From: Candidatus Gallispira edinburgensis
Lineage (GTDB): Bacteria > Bacillota > Clostridia > Lachnospirales > CAG-274
Reading direction: 5' to 3'
DNA length: 41,387 nt
NCBI GenBank assembly: GCA_904395805.1
Contig: CAJFNV010000082.1
Span: forward strand, 1 to 41,387
Notes under the pieces: generated by a model
What the model was told of the DNA's origin: nothing
Seen by the model: the letters and a program-made list of their open reading frames with translations, nothing else
Database searches by the model: none
Shown: piece after piece, positions 10,080 to 19,281 of the stretch
Position numbering within the stretch: position 1 is the stretch's first letter
How the letters are laid out: each line of letters opens with the position of its first letter
Program-made: the position numbers and the translations under genes

Positions 10080-10489
10080 CAGAGGTAACAGCGGCAATTA
10101 TTCATAAAAATGATAAGATACTTATATGCCAGAGACCCAAGGGAAAGCCGTGTGAATTTATGTGGGAGTTCCCTGGAGGAAAACTTGAAAAGGGCGAAAG
10201 CTATGAGGAGTGTATAAAGAGAGAATGCAGGGAGGAGCTCAATATAAATATTGATGTTGTTGATAAAATGACAGATATTGTGTATGAGTATCCGAAGTTG
10301 AAAGTACATATTCATTTTTTTAATTGTGTAATTGCGGAAGGGGAAATAATTAAAAAGGAGCATAATGACATTAAGTGGATCGGCAGGGAGGATGTTTCAA
10401 AGTTTGAATTTTGCCCTGCGGATAGTAAGGTTGTTGATATGGTGGAGTTTGGGGATGTGGATGAGTTGGTTTCTTTGTATAAAAAATAA
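10076..10489 (+). CDS. Nudix hydrolase (MutT-like)
   Basis: A 137-residue Nudix protein. The Nudix box is complete and canonical: GGKLEKGESYEECIKRECREEL, matching G-x5-E-x7-R-E-x2-E-E. The N-terminal ICQRPKGKPCEFMWEFPGG resembles MutT/CTP-type (deoxy)nucleoside triphosphate pyrophosphohydrolases, which hydrolyse damaged or excess nucleotides to monophosphates. Its ATG overlaps the TGA of the helicase (ATGA), so translation is coupled and the products should be made together. I read the pair as one functional module, with the hydrolase either depleting a nucleotide or removing a modified one. The substrate cannot be told from the sequence. Confidence 0.93.
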   Translation: MTEVTAAIIHKNDKILICQRPKGKPCEFMWEFPGGKLEKGESYEECIKRECREELNINIDVVDKMTDIVYEYPKLKVHIHFFNCVIAEGEIIKKEHNDIKWIGREDVSKFEFCPADSKVVDMVEFGDVDELVSLYKK

Positions 10490-10687
10490 TCTTGCTTTAT
10501 ACATATTTGTAAAATTACTAAGATTGGCTAAAAATTGAGAGAGTATATTTTTATAGTTTTATGACATATACAGATATATTGATTTTTTTAAACAAGATTC
10601 CAATTTGGTTTAATGTAGTAAAATATAAGTAATTAGATTATTTAATGTGACGTATTCCATAAATGAAATAGATTTGAATAGAATGGA

Positions 10688-10716
10688 TTGTTTTTATATA
10701 AATAATGAATTATAAA
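10688..10716 (+). promoter_or_regulatory. Possible promoter in the 321-bp gap before the HNH-helicase gene
   Basis: TTGTTT (10688-10693) and TATAAA (10711-10716) are separated by 17 bases, about 94 bp before the GTG start. The whole gap 10490-10810 is very AT-rich, so chance matches are expected and support is weak. I see no clear terminator after the Nudix gene and no small gene in the gap. Confidence 0.35.
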
Positions 10717-10810
10717 AATATAATTTTTAAGCTTACAGATGGAAAATATGAAAGGAAATATATAAAATTTGTAGAGAAATATAGGGAATCATGTAGGAGG
10801 GATACATTAA

Positions 10811-13330
10811 GTGGAAGGATATTATAAGGTTAAAACTATAACAGATGGAATAAGCAAAAGAATGCCGCGTGAAGAACAAAGAGAAGCTTTTAATGCATTA
10901 AAAACAATATTTACATTTCCTATAAATGAATATAGGGGAACAATGGTTTCATTGCCTACCGGCGGTGGAAAAACATATACGGCAGTAAAGTGGCTTTGTG
11001 ATAATGTTTTAAATAGAAATATTAAAGTACTTTGGTTGGCGCAATCTACATATCTTTTGGATCAAGCACTTAAAACTATTCTTGATGAAGCAAAGTATAC
11101 AAATAATAGGGAAATTATAAATGTAAGAGTTGTTTCAAGTAATGAGCATCATGCAAACGCAGGTACAATTGACTTGTCAGATGATATAATTATATGTACA
11201 ACTCAGACAGCTGTACTTAATTATAATTCAACTTCGCTTGATCTGGATGGCAATTCTGTTAAAAAGCCCTTAGGCAAATTCATTGATGCTTATATAGGGG
11301 GCTCTCTTTTCATTGTTATAGATGAGGCACACCATACTCCTGCCTATGGCTGTCGAAATATGATTTTAAATATAAGCGAAAACTTGACAATGCCGCTGTA
11401 TATTTTAGGACTTACAGCTACACCATATCATAATGATCAAAGAATAAGTGGATGGCTTCAGAAAATATATAATTATGGCGAAAATGGTGTAGCATATCGT
11501 GTATCAGAAAAAGAGCTTCAGTTTAAAAATGTACTTGCAGTACCTAAATATATTCAGAAAGATACAAATATTTCTGTGGCTGTTGATGATAGAACTTACG
11601 AGAGGCTCCAAAAAGACCATAAAGATTTGCCTGAAAATATAATTGATATGCTTGCAGAAAATAATGTCAGAAATACGCTTATAGCTAATGATTATATTCA
11701 AAACAAGGAGCAGTATGGGAAAACCATTATTTTTGCTGACAGGTGGATTCAGTGTGAAAGTATTGTGTCAAAATTAAATAAAAACGGTGTAAAAGCTGAT
11801 GCTGTGTATTCAAAAATCGAAAACGGGAAAACTGGCGGACATGATTTAAATGGACGAAGTCAGAATGAACATAATAAAATAGCCATGGAAAAGTTTAGGA
11901 ATAATGAGCTTGATGTTATTGTTAATGTTAAAATGCTTACTGAAGGTGTAGATGTTCCCGATGTCAAAACAGTTATGTTGACACGACAGACTACAAGTCC
12001 GATATTATTTACACAGATGGTTGGACGAGCTTTAAGGGGTAAAAAAGCCGGAGGTGGTGAAGATAAAAGCGAAGCAAATATTGTGCTTTTTGTTGATCAA
12101 TGGGAAAGATTTATTGATTTTAGAGCACAAATAGGTGATGCAGAGTTAATACCTTCTCCTGAAGTATGTACAAGAATTAATGATTTGATTTCTATTGAAC
12201 TGGTGAAGCGTGCTTGTGATGATCTACCTTTTGATGAAATGCTTAAAGCACCTCCATATATGTCCCTTATACCTCTTGGCTGGTATTCTATAGAATTTAC
12301 AAAATCAGTAATAAATGATAACGGCGAGGAAGAAATGATTACAGCAAGGGAGGCTGTACCTGTTTATAATATCAATAAAGAGGATTTTGAATGCTTTATT
12401 AACAATGCTGATCCTAATGATTTTCCGGAATGTGAAGATGAAAGTATTAAAGATGATGTTATTGATAAATATGCACAAAAATACATGGATAAATATTTTA
12501 AAGAAGAAGATAATATAGGTGATAATCTTAAAAATTATATTGGCTCATTATTAAAACACATTGCCCAAAATAAGAAACAGCCTAAGTTTATTAATTTTAG
12601 AGAAAGAAATTACTATAATCTTTCTGAAATTGCAAAAGAGTATTTAAGTGTAAATCCGGTTCATGCTAAGCAAATGTGTTTACAAATGTTTAATGATGAG
12701 AGTAAGCTTTGGAAAACACTTTATAAAAACTCTTATAATTTCTACTGTGCATTTAGAAGAGAACAAGATATAGCATTATTTGAAGAAAATATAGAAACTG
12801 AACAACCAAAAGAAACTCAATCAACAGAGTCAGTTGTAGATTGGGATTCATTGCGCGAACAGGTTCTTATTCGTGATAATTATACTTGTAAATGTTGTGG
12901 TAAACAAAAAGGAAGAGGAATTAAACTTGAAGTGGATCATATTATACCAGTGAATATGGGTGGCCGTTCTGTAGTAGATAATTTGCAAACATTGTGCAAG
13001 GAATGTAATAATGCAAAAGGAACAGATTCTATTAACTTTAACATTATAAAATCTCCTCTTGATGAACCCTTACCATTTAGAAATTTTAAAATATGTAAGA
13101 GTGACAATATAGAAAATTATATTGCCAGAATAGTGAATTTTATTTATCATTGCAAAGCTTTTAAATCAGTTAAATATAGCAAAAGAAGTAATGGTGAATA
13201 TTACAGTCAATGGATTATTTCTATTTATTCAGGTAATAATATTGAATTTATAAAAAAGTACGAAGCTGAACTGCTTAATGCTATTCATAAGTTTGGTTAT
13301 ATGGGTTGTAAAAAAATTGTATTTGAGTAG
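10811..13330 (+). CDS. SF2 DEAD/DEAH helicase with C-terminal HNH endonuclease
   Basis: An 839-residue fusion of an SF2 helicase and an HNH nuclease. The helicase shows PTGGGKT with K54, DEAHH at 171-175, LGLTATPYHNDQ, TEGVDVPDVKTVML and the motif VI QMVGRALRGK. The HNH domain at ~680-735 has a zinc knuckle CKCC (from C693), VDHIIPV with D709 and H710, and a second pair CKEC, then NNAKG. A ~85-residue C-terminal extension of unknown fold follows. The start is GTG at 10811, preceded by TAGGAGG at a normal distance. Gene and promoter are separate from the preceding helicase-Nudix pair. A likely role is recognition and cutting of foreign DNA, as in restriction-like systems, but no methylase accompanies it, so how self DNA is spared is unclear. 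Confidence 0.92.
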   Translation: MEGYYKVKTITDGISKRMPREEQREAFNALKTIFTFPINEYRGTMVSLPTGGGKTYTAVKWLCDNVLNRNIKVLWLAQSTYLLDQALKTILDEAKYTNNREIINVRVVSSNEHHANAGTIDLSDDIIICTTQTAVLNYNSTSLDLDGNSVKKPLGKFIDAYIGGSLFIVIDEAHHTPAYGCRNMILNISENLTMPLYILGLTATPYHNDQRISGWLQKIYNYGENGVAYRVSEKELQFKNVLAVPKYIQKDTNISVAVDDRTYERLQKDHKDLPENIIDMLAENNVRNTLIANDYIQNKEQYGKTIIFADRWIQCESIVSKLNKNGVKADAVYSKIENGKTGGHDLNGRSQNEHNKIAMEKFRNNELDVIVNVKMLTEGVDVPDVKTVMLTRQTTSPILFTQMVGRALRGKKAGGGEDKSEANIVLFVDQWERFIDFRAQIGDAELIPSPEVCTRINDLISIELVKRACDDLPFDEMLKAPPYMSLIPLGWYSIEFTKSVINDNGEEEMITAREAVPVYNINKEDFECFINNADPNDFPECEDESIKDDVIDKYAQKYMDKYFKEEDNIGDNLKNYIGSLLKHIAQNKKQPKFINFRERNYYNLSEIAKEYLSVNPVHAKQMCLQMFNDESKLWKTLYKNSYNFYCAFRREQDIALFEENIETEQPKETQSTESVVDWDSLREQVLIRDNYTCKCCGKQKGRGIKLEVDHIIPVNMGGRSVVDNLQTLCKECNNAKGTDSINFNIIKSPLDEPLPFRNFKICKSDNIENYIARIVNFIYHCKAFKSVKYSKRSNGEYYSQWIISIYSGNNIEFIKKYEAELLNAIHKFGYMGCKKIVFE

Positions 13331-13529
13331 AATGTTTTAAATGAAAAAGTAGTGTAATACATAATTTGATGTTATTTATAGTATAAAAAGGATATAAGAT
13401 TCAAAAACTTTTATAATAATAACGTCAGAATAAAGTACTTTAAATTTTTTTACTGTTTAATTAAAACATAAATATTGTAGTTTAAAGATTACTTAATTAA
13501 ATTTTTAGAAACATTGGGTCATAGTGGGT

Positions 13530-13556
13530 CCGGCTAGAAAAAGCCGGGCTTTTTCT
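13530..13556 (+). terminator. Rho-independent terminator
   Basis: The stem CCGGCT (13530-13535) and AGCCGG (13542-13547) with a six-base loop is followed by GCTTTTTCT. It is the only GC-rich hairpin in the gap and isolates the helicase-HNH gene from the WYL-led array. Confidence 0.85.
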
Positions 13557-13662
13557 ATTCATAGAGTTATTTTATTCTACAATGACAAAAAATAAGGGCT
13601 TAATGATATAAATTTGTAATTTTTTTAAAAATTGGCACTGGGATGACATAACGTGTCTATGT

Positions 13663-13684
13663 AAATGTGTTATAATAAATGTGT
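13663..13684 (+). promoter_or_regulatory. Direct repeats flanking a TATAAT box
   Basis: AAATGTGT occurs at 13663-13670 and again at 13677-13684, exactly on both sides of TATAAT (13671-13676). There is no good -35 at the right distance, so this may be an operator or an activator-dependent promoter about 80 bp before the WYL gene. An autoregulatory site for the WYL protein is a reasonable guess. Confidence 0.45.
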
Positions 13685-13701
13685 AAAAAATGATTTTTTT
13701 G

Positions 13702-13730
13702 TCGACTATTTATATATATAATGATATAAT
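13702..13730 (+). promoter_or_regulatory. Likely promoter of the WYL-led array
   Basis: TCGACT (13702-13707) is separated by 17 bases from a consensus TATAAT (13725-13730). Transcription would start near 13737, leaving a short leader with the ribosome binding site GAGGGGG. Confidence 0.55.
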
Positions 13731-13759
13731 TAATATGTGGATTTGTGAGGGGGACAATT

Positions 13760-14719
13760 ATGGAGAATTTTGAAAGCTCATCTAAGCATAACAGAATACT
13801 GGATATATGCATGAGGCTTATTGATGGTGAAATTATAAATAAGAAAAAAGAAGCTGAAAAGTACGGGGTGAATGAAAGATCAATACAAAGAGATATTGAT
13901 GATTTAAGGGCTTTCTTTAATGAGAGGGGTGTCAGAACAGGTAACAGGCAAGAAATAATATATGACCGCATTGAGAAGGGATATTACCTCTATTATGATA
14001 ATAACAAACAAATGACAAATGGTGAGGTATTTGCGATAAGTAAAATATTGCTTGAAAGCAGGGCTTTTACGAAAGAGGAACTTGCCGGAATATTAGACAA
14101 AATTGTAAATAACTGTATTCCGCCCAGGGATATAGGAAATATTGAAAAGCTTATAGCAAACGAAAAATTTTACTACATTGAACCAAACCACAAGCAAAAG
14201 ATAATTGAAAAAATGTGGGATATTGCTTCTGCGGTTATGGAAAAGAGAAAGCTGAAAATTGATTATATAAGGCTTGACGGTAAAACTGTGAGCAGAGTTG
14301 TTTTGCCGGCTGGAATAATGTTTTCTGAGTTCTATTTTTATATGCCTGCATTTATTGAGAATATTGACAAGGAAAAGGAATTTGAAAACAAGGACGATAT
14401 CAATCCGACGATATATCGTATAGACAGAATACTTAAATATGAGATCACAGAAGAACATTTTAAAGTTCCCTATGCTAAGAGGTTTCAGGAAGGGGAGTTC
14501 AGGAAAAGAGTACAGTTTATGTATGGAGGCAAGCTGAGAACTGTCAGATTTGAATACAGCGGACTTTCAATTGAAGCAATACTTGACAGATTGCCTACAG
14601 CTATAATCGAAAAGGAAGAAAATGGGGTGTATACCATAAGGGCTGAGGTGTTTGGAAAGGGCATAGATATGTGGCTCAAAAGTCAGGGAGATTATATAAA
14701 AGTAAAGGAGGATCAGTAA
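13760..14719 (+). CDS. HTH-WYL transcriptional regulator
   Basis: A 319-residue regulator. A winged helix-turn-helix lies at ~20-60 (EAEKYGVNERSIQRDIDDL), a WYL domain at ~145-235 (RLDGKTVSRVVLPAGIMF, then FYFYMPAF, a drifted version of the W-Y-L core), and a WCX-type C-terminal extension (YTIRAEVFG, GIDMWLKSQGD). WYL proteins bind ligands, often nucleic acid, and control defence operons such as BREX and CBASS as repressors. I use the ATG at 13760, 6 bases after GAGGGGG, not the GTG at 13745. The stop codon shares one base with the ATG of the next gene, so it heads the array and probably controls it. Confidence 0.93.
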   Translation: MENFESSSKHNRILDICMRLIDGEIINKKKEAEKYGVNERSIQRDIDDLRAFFNERGVRTGNRQEIIYDRIEKGYYLYYDNNKQMTNGEVFAISKILLESRAFTKEELAGILDKIVNNCIPPRDIGNIEKLIANEKFYYIEPNHKQKIIEKMWDIASAVMEKRKLKIDYIRLDGKTVSRVVLPAGIMFSEFYFYMPAFIENIDKEKEFENKDDINPTIYRIDRILKYEITEEHFKVPYAKRFQEGEFRKRVQFMYGGKLRTVRFEYSGLSIEAILDRLPTAIIEKEENGVYTIRAEVFGKGIDMWLKSQGDYIKVKEDQ

Positions 14720-16266
14720 TGGAGAATGTTTCCGGTTATATTGAAGACGTTTTTGAACAATTAAAAGAAATAAATCAATACTATAAAATATCGGATATGG
14801 AGACAGAGGATTATTTAAAAACAGCAAATAAAGCATATGTGCTTATCGCAGGAAAAGAGGGAAGTGATAAAGGCGGTTTTTGCAACGATCTGTTTCTGGG
14901 TTACAGAAGAAATATTTTAGAAGAGAAAAATATATCAGGTGAAGATATTACTACCATAATTGAATATGGGGATGAAGATTCAGTTGAGGTTTATAGGGGA
15001 AATATAAAGGAAAGATATACACTTGATGAATACACTAAAACGGGTACAACAGGGGAGTACATAAGGGTATGTTTTAACAATACAAAGCTTTGTGAGTTTG
15101 AAAATCTGTCATTGGTCGAAGTGGCGGGAATAGAAAATATTTCAGAAGTTTATAACAAAGTGTTCGAGTATACGCATAAAAAATATCATTATTGCCTGAT
15201 AGTTCTTCCTGCTGATGATATGGATATGGATCAGAACACTATTGATAAAATCAGTGAAATTGAGAATAAGGGCGCTAAGGTATGCCTTGTTATTACAAAA
15301 TGTGATGAAAGAGATACAAAAGAAATAGATGAATACACAGAAAAATTAAAAGATGCTTTTAACGAGCCGGTCAATATAGTTTTATGCGGGAATTATGATG
15401 GGGACTATGAAAAAATAGTAAGCATGATCAAAGATAATTATAAAAATATGAGATACAGAAACAGTGCTGACTATTATAAATATACGGCGGAAAAAACGAT
15501 TTCACATTTAAACAGGATTGTAAATACTTTTGAAGCAAATTACAGAAAGTTGAAAGAAAATAAAAAAGAATTAACTAAATCCTTGGATAAATTATTAAAT
15601 GAAAGATCTAATACACCATTAATGATAGAATGTAATAAAAATATAAAAAAATTAAAGAAAGATTTAATTGAGTATATGTATGAGGAAGAAAATTATTTTA
15701 TTGTGTATGTATGCAATAAAGGTAATAACCAAAAATCTTACATGTTTTTATACGAAGACATTAAAATAATACTTATTAAATTTTTATATACATTATATAA
15801 TGAAAGAGATAAAGAATTTTTTAAAAATCTAAAAAACATGGATAAAGAAGTTGATTATGAAATATTTCATAATTATGTAACGCATATAAATGAAGAAGTA
15901 AATGCAGAAAGTAAAATTGACAAAATACTTGATGGCTTGTTTAAAGAAATTGTTTCTGGATTTGAATTAGAATATGTTATAGGGAAAGAAGCTATAAAAA
16001 AAGAGAAAATAAAGATAAAGCTTGAGAGTGAAATATTTCCTGATATTGCAGAACAGATATGCACAACAGTCAGAGAGGAAATTATTGAGAAACATATAAT
16101 GAATGGTGTATACATAATGATGGATGCAAAGATTAAATCTATAAAAGAAAATATAAACCAGCTGGAAAAGATAAAGGGCAGTGAGGAGGAATATAAAAAC
16201 AAAAAGACAGAAGAATTAAAAGAGAATATTAAAGCTTTGGAAGAAAACATTAAAAAATTAAATTAA
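14719..16266 (+). CDS. Degenerate dynamin-like GTPase (pseudo-GTPase)
   Basis: A 515-residue relative of the GTPase encoded directly downstream. The two align through the G domain, including LFLGYRR versus LLGYDRM and LPADDMDM versus FPADDMIL. Its P-loop reads GKEGSDKGG (45-53) where the partner has GKFSSGKSA, so the glycine before the lysine is Asp and the Ser after it is Gly. G3 is VEVAG instead of VDMPG. G4 (VITKCD) is kept. GTP binding and hydrolysis are therefore probably lost or altered. The C-terminal half (~270-515) is a lysine/glutamate-rich coiled coil, more AT-rich than its neighbours, and lacks the hydrophobic paddle seen in the partner. It likely forms an unequal pair with the 16287 product. 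The start is ATG 14719 behind AAAGGAGG. Confidence 0.82.
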   Translation: MENVSGYIEDVFEQLKEINQYYKISDMETEDYLKTANKAYVLIAGKEGSDKGGFCNDLFLGYRRNILEEKNISGEDITTIIEYGDEDSVEVYRGNIKERYTLDEYTKTGTTGEYIRVCFNNTKLCEFENLSLVEVAGIENISEVYNKVFEYTHKKYHYCLIVLPADDMDMDQNTIDKISEIENKGAKVCLVITKCDERDTKEIDEYTEKLKDAFNEPVNIVLCGNYDGDYEKIVSMIKDNYKNMRYRNSADYYKYTAEKTISHLNRIVNTFEANYRKLKENKKELTKSLDKLLNERSNTPLMIECNKNIKKLKKDLIEYMYEEENYFIVYVCNKGNNQKSYMFLYEDIKIILIKFLYTLYNERDKEFFKNLKNMDKEVDYEIFHNYVTHINEEVNAESKIDKILDGLFKEIVSGFELEYVIGKEAIKKEKIKIKLESEIFPDIAEQICTTVREEIIEKHIMNGVYIMMDAKIKSIKENINQLEKIKGSEEEYKNKKTEELKENIKALEENIKKLN

Positions 16267-16286
16267 ATAATGAACGGAGGAAAAGT

Positions 16287-17924
16287 ATGGAACAGTTAAT
16301 AAGAGCTTTTGAGGAATTAAGAAACATAAATGACAATTATGAGATCAATAACGATGATATTAATAATTACATAGACAGCATGCCTGAGGAAAAGGTGTGT
16401 GTGCCTATTATAGGAAAGTTCAGCAGCGGTAAAAGTGCACTGTACAATGCGCTTTTAGGTTATGACAGAATGCTTAAAGAGGATATCACACCTGAAACAG
16501 CTATTCCTGCCGAAATCGTATATACAGATGGAGATAGCAGTGCAGTATTGTATTTTGATACAGGTGAGTGTAAGGAAATCTCTTTAGATGAGTATTATGA
16601 AAACAGAGATACATTTGAAAATGTAAAAACTATAAGATTATATCTCAATAATAAATTTCTTGGAAGTATAAGGGATATAATGCTTGTGGATATGCCGGGA
16701 TTTGAGTCTGCAATAGAGACCCACAACAAAGCAATAGACGGATATGTTATAAACAGTCAGGCTTATCTTATTGCATTTCCTGCTGATGATATGATATTAA
16801 GAAGCAGCATAGGGAATGTGCTTAAGGAGCTTTGTATCCATGATATGCCTATATATGTTGTGATAACTAAGTGTGATAAGGTTGACGATGAAATACTTGA
16901 GGAAGGATTAAATAAACTTAAAAAGGATCTGAAAAGATACATAGGTGACAGAGAAGTAAAAATTGCACTGACAAGCAGCAGTGAAGGAGAAGTTGAACAG
17001 GCAAGAGAAATACTCTGTGAAATAGAGGAAAATGCCGAACAGATAATAGAAAATAAATATAAGGGAATTTTTGAAAGAACATCAAATACAACAGTAGAGT
17101 ATCTGAACGGAGTTATTAAAAACAGTATGCTTACTGAATCTGAATTTGCGGAAAAAGAAGAGTCCATCAATAATGAGATGACAAAGATAGCCGAAGAAAT
17201 AGAGAGAGAGGACAGTAAATTTGACAGGGACATAGCCGAGTGTATAAATGCAATCAAGTCTGATGTAAATGCTGCATTAAATAATTCTGAAAGCTATTAC
17301 ACAACAATGGCAGCAAATAATCAGGATATAAGCGAAGCACTAAACAGTACAGTACGAATGGCTGTTACAGAAAGCCTGAAGAAGAGATTCCAGCCTATAA
17401 TAGAAAAATATGTGAAAAAAGTTTCGGGAATGATAAATTCCGATACAAGTGTAACAGTCGGATCAGTCGGAAGTGTCAATATAAAAAGCGGTGAAGGAGC
17501 TGCTGCAGCAGTGAGCGCTGCGGGTGTGGCAGGAATTGCCGCAATGGTTATCTTAGGACCTTTTAGCGCACTGGTCATAGGGGCAGTTGCAGGGCTTATA
17601 GGATTCTTTGCCGGAAATAACAGTGAGAAGAAAAAGAGAGCGGAAGCCGAGGCTGAAATAAGCAGAAGGTTAAGAGGTGAAATATTCCCGAGTGTAATAA
17701 ACCAGGTCGGAACAAAAGTCGAAATGGCAATAAAAGAGCAGGTAATGGAGATAAGGGAGGAAGTAAGAAAAAATATTGAACTGAAACACAATACAATGCA
17801 GAAGGCTCTTGACGATGTAAGAAAACAAAAGGCTGAGGAAGAGGAAAAGTTAAAAGTGCTTGTGGCAAATGCACAGAATGATATTGAAAATATAAAGGAG
17901 ATAAAAATTGGATTACAGGGATGA
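16287..17924 (+). CDS. Dynamin-like GTPase with hydrophobic paddle
   Basis: A 545-residue bacterial dynamin-like protein. The G domain has G1 GKFSSGKS (43-50), a threonine-rich switch region (PETAIPAE), G3 DMPG (135-138) and G4 TKCD (194-197). A helical middle region is followed by a strongly hydrophobic, alanine/glycine-rich segment at ~403-446 (AAAAVSAAGVAGIAAMVILG, FSALVIGAVAGLIGFFAG), matching the membrane-inserting paddle of bacterial dynamins. A coiled coil ends the protein. This family bends or fuses membranes in a nucleotide-dependent way. It is the intact partner of the preceding pseudo-GTPase, 20 bp downstream, and its end overlaps the next GTPase gene by 17 bp. Confidence 0.92.
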   Translation: MEQLIRAFEELRNINDNYEINNDDINNYIDSMPEEKVCVPIIGKFSSGKSALYNALLGYDRMLKEDITPETAIPAEIVYTDGDSSAVLYFDTGECKEISLDEYYENRDTFENVKTIRLYLNNKFLGSIRDIMLVDMPGFESAIETHNKAIDGYVINSQAYLIAFPADDMILRSSIGNVLKELCIHDMPIYVVITKCDKVDDEILEEGLNKLKKDLKRYIGDREVKIALTSSSEGEVEQAREILCEIEENAEQIIENKYKGIFERTSNTTVEYLNGVIKNSMLTESEFAEKEESINNEMTKIAEEIEREDSKFDRDIAECINAIKSDVNAALNNSESYYTTMAANNQDISEALNSTVRMAVTESLKKRFQPIIEKYVKKVSGMINSDTSVTVGSVGSVNIKSGEGAAAAVSAAGVAGIAAMVILGPFSALVIGAVAGLIGFFAGNNSEKKKRAEAEAEISRRLRGEIFPSVINQVGTKVEMAIKEQVMEIREEVRKNIELKHNTMQKALDDVRKQKAEEEEKLKVLVANAQNDIENIKEIKIGLQG

Positions 17925-19269
17925 AATAATTGAAAAACTAACCGATAATTTTGACCTGATCTGTAAAATCACAGATGATAATAAAAACGAAGGCTATGAT
18001 GTAAGTCTGGAAAGGATAGAAGAAATAATCAACAATGAAATTCCGGAAGCATTAAAGAAGAATGCACCTCCAGATTATTATGAACTGTATACGGATTTTA
18101 AATATAGTTATGATTATTTTAAAAATTATATATTGTATGACAAGCTCATAGGCAAAAACATAGTTGCTTTAGGGGGAGGGTTTTCAAGCGGAAAGTCAAG
18201 TTTTATGAATGTATTAAATGGTGAGAGGGCTTTGCCTGTTGGTATACTGCCTACAACATCTGTACCTACATACATAGTCAGGGATGATAGATACAGGGTC
18301 ACAGGTATAAACATATTTAAATCCAAATTTGAAATAAGGCTGACTGATTTTAATAAAATTGCCCATGGATTTGGTGAAATCGAGGATGAGGAGGGAAACA
18401 CAGTTGTAAAAGGGGCTGCCCTCGGCCATATGTTAAAAAGTATGTTTTTATCAACGCCAAAGCAAATGTATGACAAAATAGCCTTTCTTGATACCCCCGG
18501 ATATTCAAAGGCTGATGATGAAATACATTCTGAAAGTACAGATGAACAGATAGCAAGAGGGCAGCTCAATTCGAGTGATTTTATACTGTGGTTTGTGCCG
18601 GCAGAAAAAGGCACTCTTACAGATGAAGATATTAAATTTATAGAAACGCTTAATGATGAAATACCAAAGCTTATGATACTTAGCAAGGCTGACAAAATGC
18701 CAGAAGAAGAATTACATAAGGTCAGTGAAAAAATAAGGGTCATATTAAGGCAAAAGCAGATGGATTTTATAGATATACTTTTGTTTTCCGTAAATGAACC
18801 TGAAAAATATGATATTGAGAAAATCAAGGAATATTTTGACAAGTTTAACAAAACAAATGTTAAGGCTGATATAACAAAGAATTTCAAAAAGATATTTGTA
18901 AGGTGCAATGAGTATTATGACTGCAACCTTGATATGGAAAGGAAAAGGCTGGGGCGTCTGAATCAGGCCGTTGCAGTTATAGAGGACAGGAGAATAGCAG
19001 AGGGTATAAATCAGCTTACAAAGGATGTAAGGGAGAATATAGAAGAACTGAAAAATGTAAAATCAAGACTTGAAAACATTGAAAAAGAGTTTTTTAATGA
19101 GCTTAAAGATATTGCGGATAAAATCGGTTTTGAAATAAGCAGAATTTCGGAAATGGAAATATTGAAGGAAAGCAAAAGTGAAGAGAATTTAAATTTTAAA
19201 AAGAGTGTAAATGCAATGAGCGTAAAGAAGGAAAATTCCTTTAGTAAGATCATTAAAAACAGAAGATAG
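17908..19269 (+). CDS. Dynamin-like GTPase, paralogue A
   Basis: A 453-residue GTPase, very similar over the first ~330 residues to the 20242 product (NAPPDYYELYTDFK; IGKNIVALGGGFSSGKSSF; DEQIARGQLNSS). G1 is GGGFSSGKS with K96, G3 DTPG (195-198) and G4 SKAD (259-262). It lacks an obvious membrane paddle; the C-terminal ~100 residues are coiled coil, then a basic tail. The start is TTG at 17908, 7 bases after AAAGGAG, inside the end of the previous gene; no ATG lies near enough. It is followed after 12 bp by a TerB-like gene, the same order as at 20242-21886, so a GTPase plus TerB-like unit seems to have been duplicated. Confidence 0.9.
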   Translation: MDYRDEIIEKLTDNFDLICKITDDNKNEGYDVSLERIEEIINNEIPEALKKNAPPDYYELYTDFKYSYDYFKNYILYDKLIGKNIVALGGGFSSGKSSFMNVLNGERALPVGILPTTSVPTYIVRDDRYRVTGINIFKSKFEIRLTDFNKIAHGFGEIEDEEGNTVVKGAALGHMLKSMFLSTPKQMYDKIAFLDTPGYSKADDEIHSESTDEQIARGQLNSSDFILWFVPAEKGTLTDEDIKFIETLNDEIPKLMILSKADKMPEEELHKVSEKIRVILRQKQMDFIDILLFSVNEPEKYDIEKIKEYFDKFNKTNVKADITKNFKKIFVRCNEYYDCNLDMERKRLGRLNQAVAVIEDRRIAEGINQLTKDVRENIEELKNVKSRLENIEKEFFNELKDIADKIGFEISRISEMEILKESKSEENLNFKKSVNAMSVKKENSFSKIIKNRR

Positions 19270-19281
19270 GAGGTATGTGTT

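Noticed and set aside
16763..18908. Long minus-strand frames opposite the GTPase genes
   Set aside because: They are hydrophobic mirror frames of A/T-rich coding DNA with no ribosome binding sites or family features.
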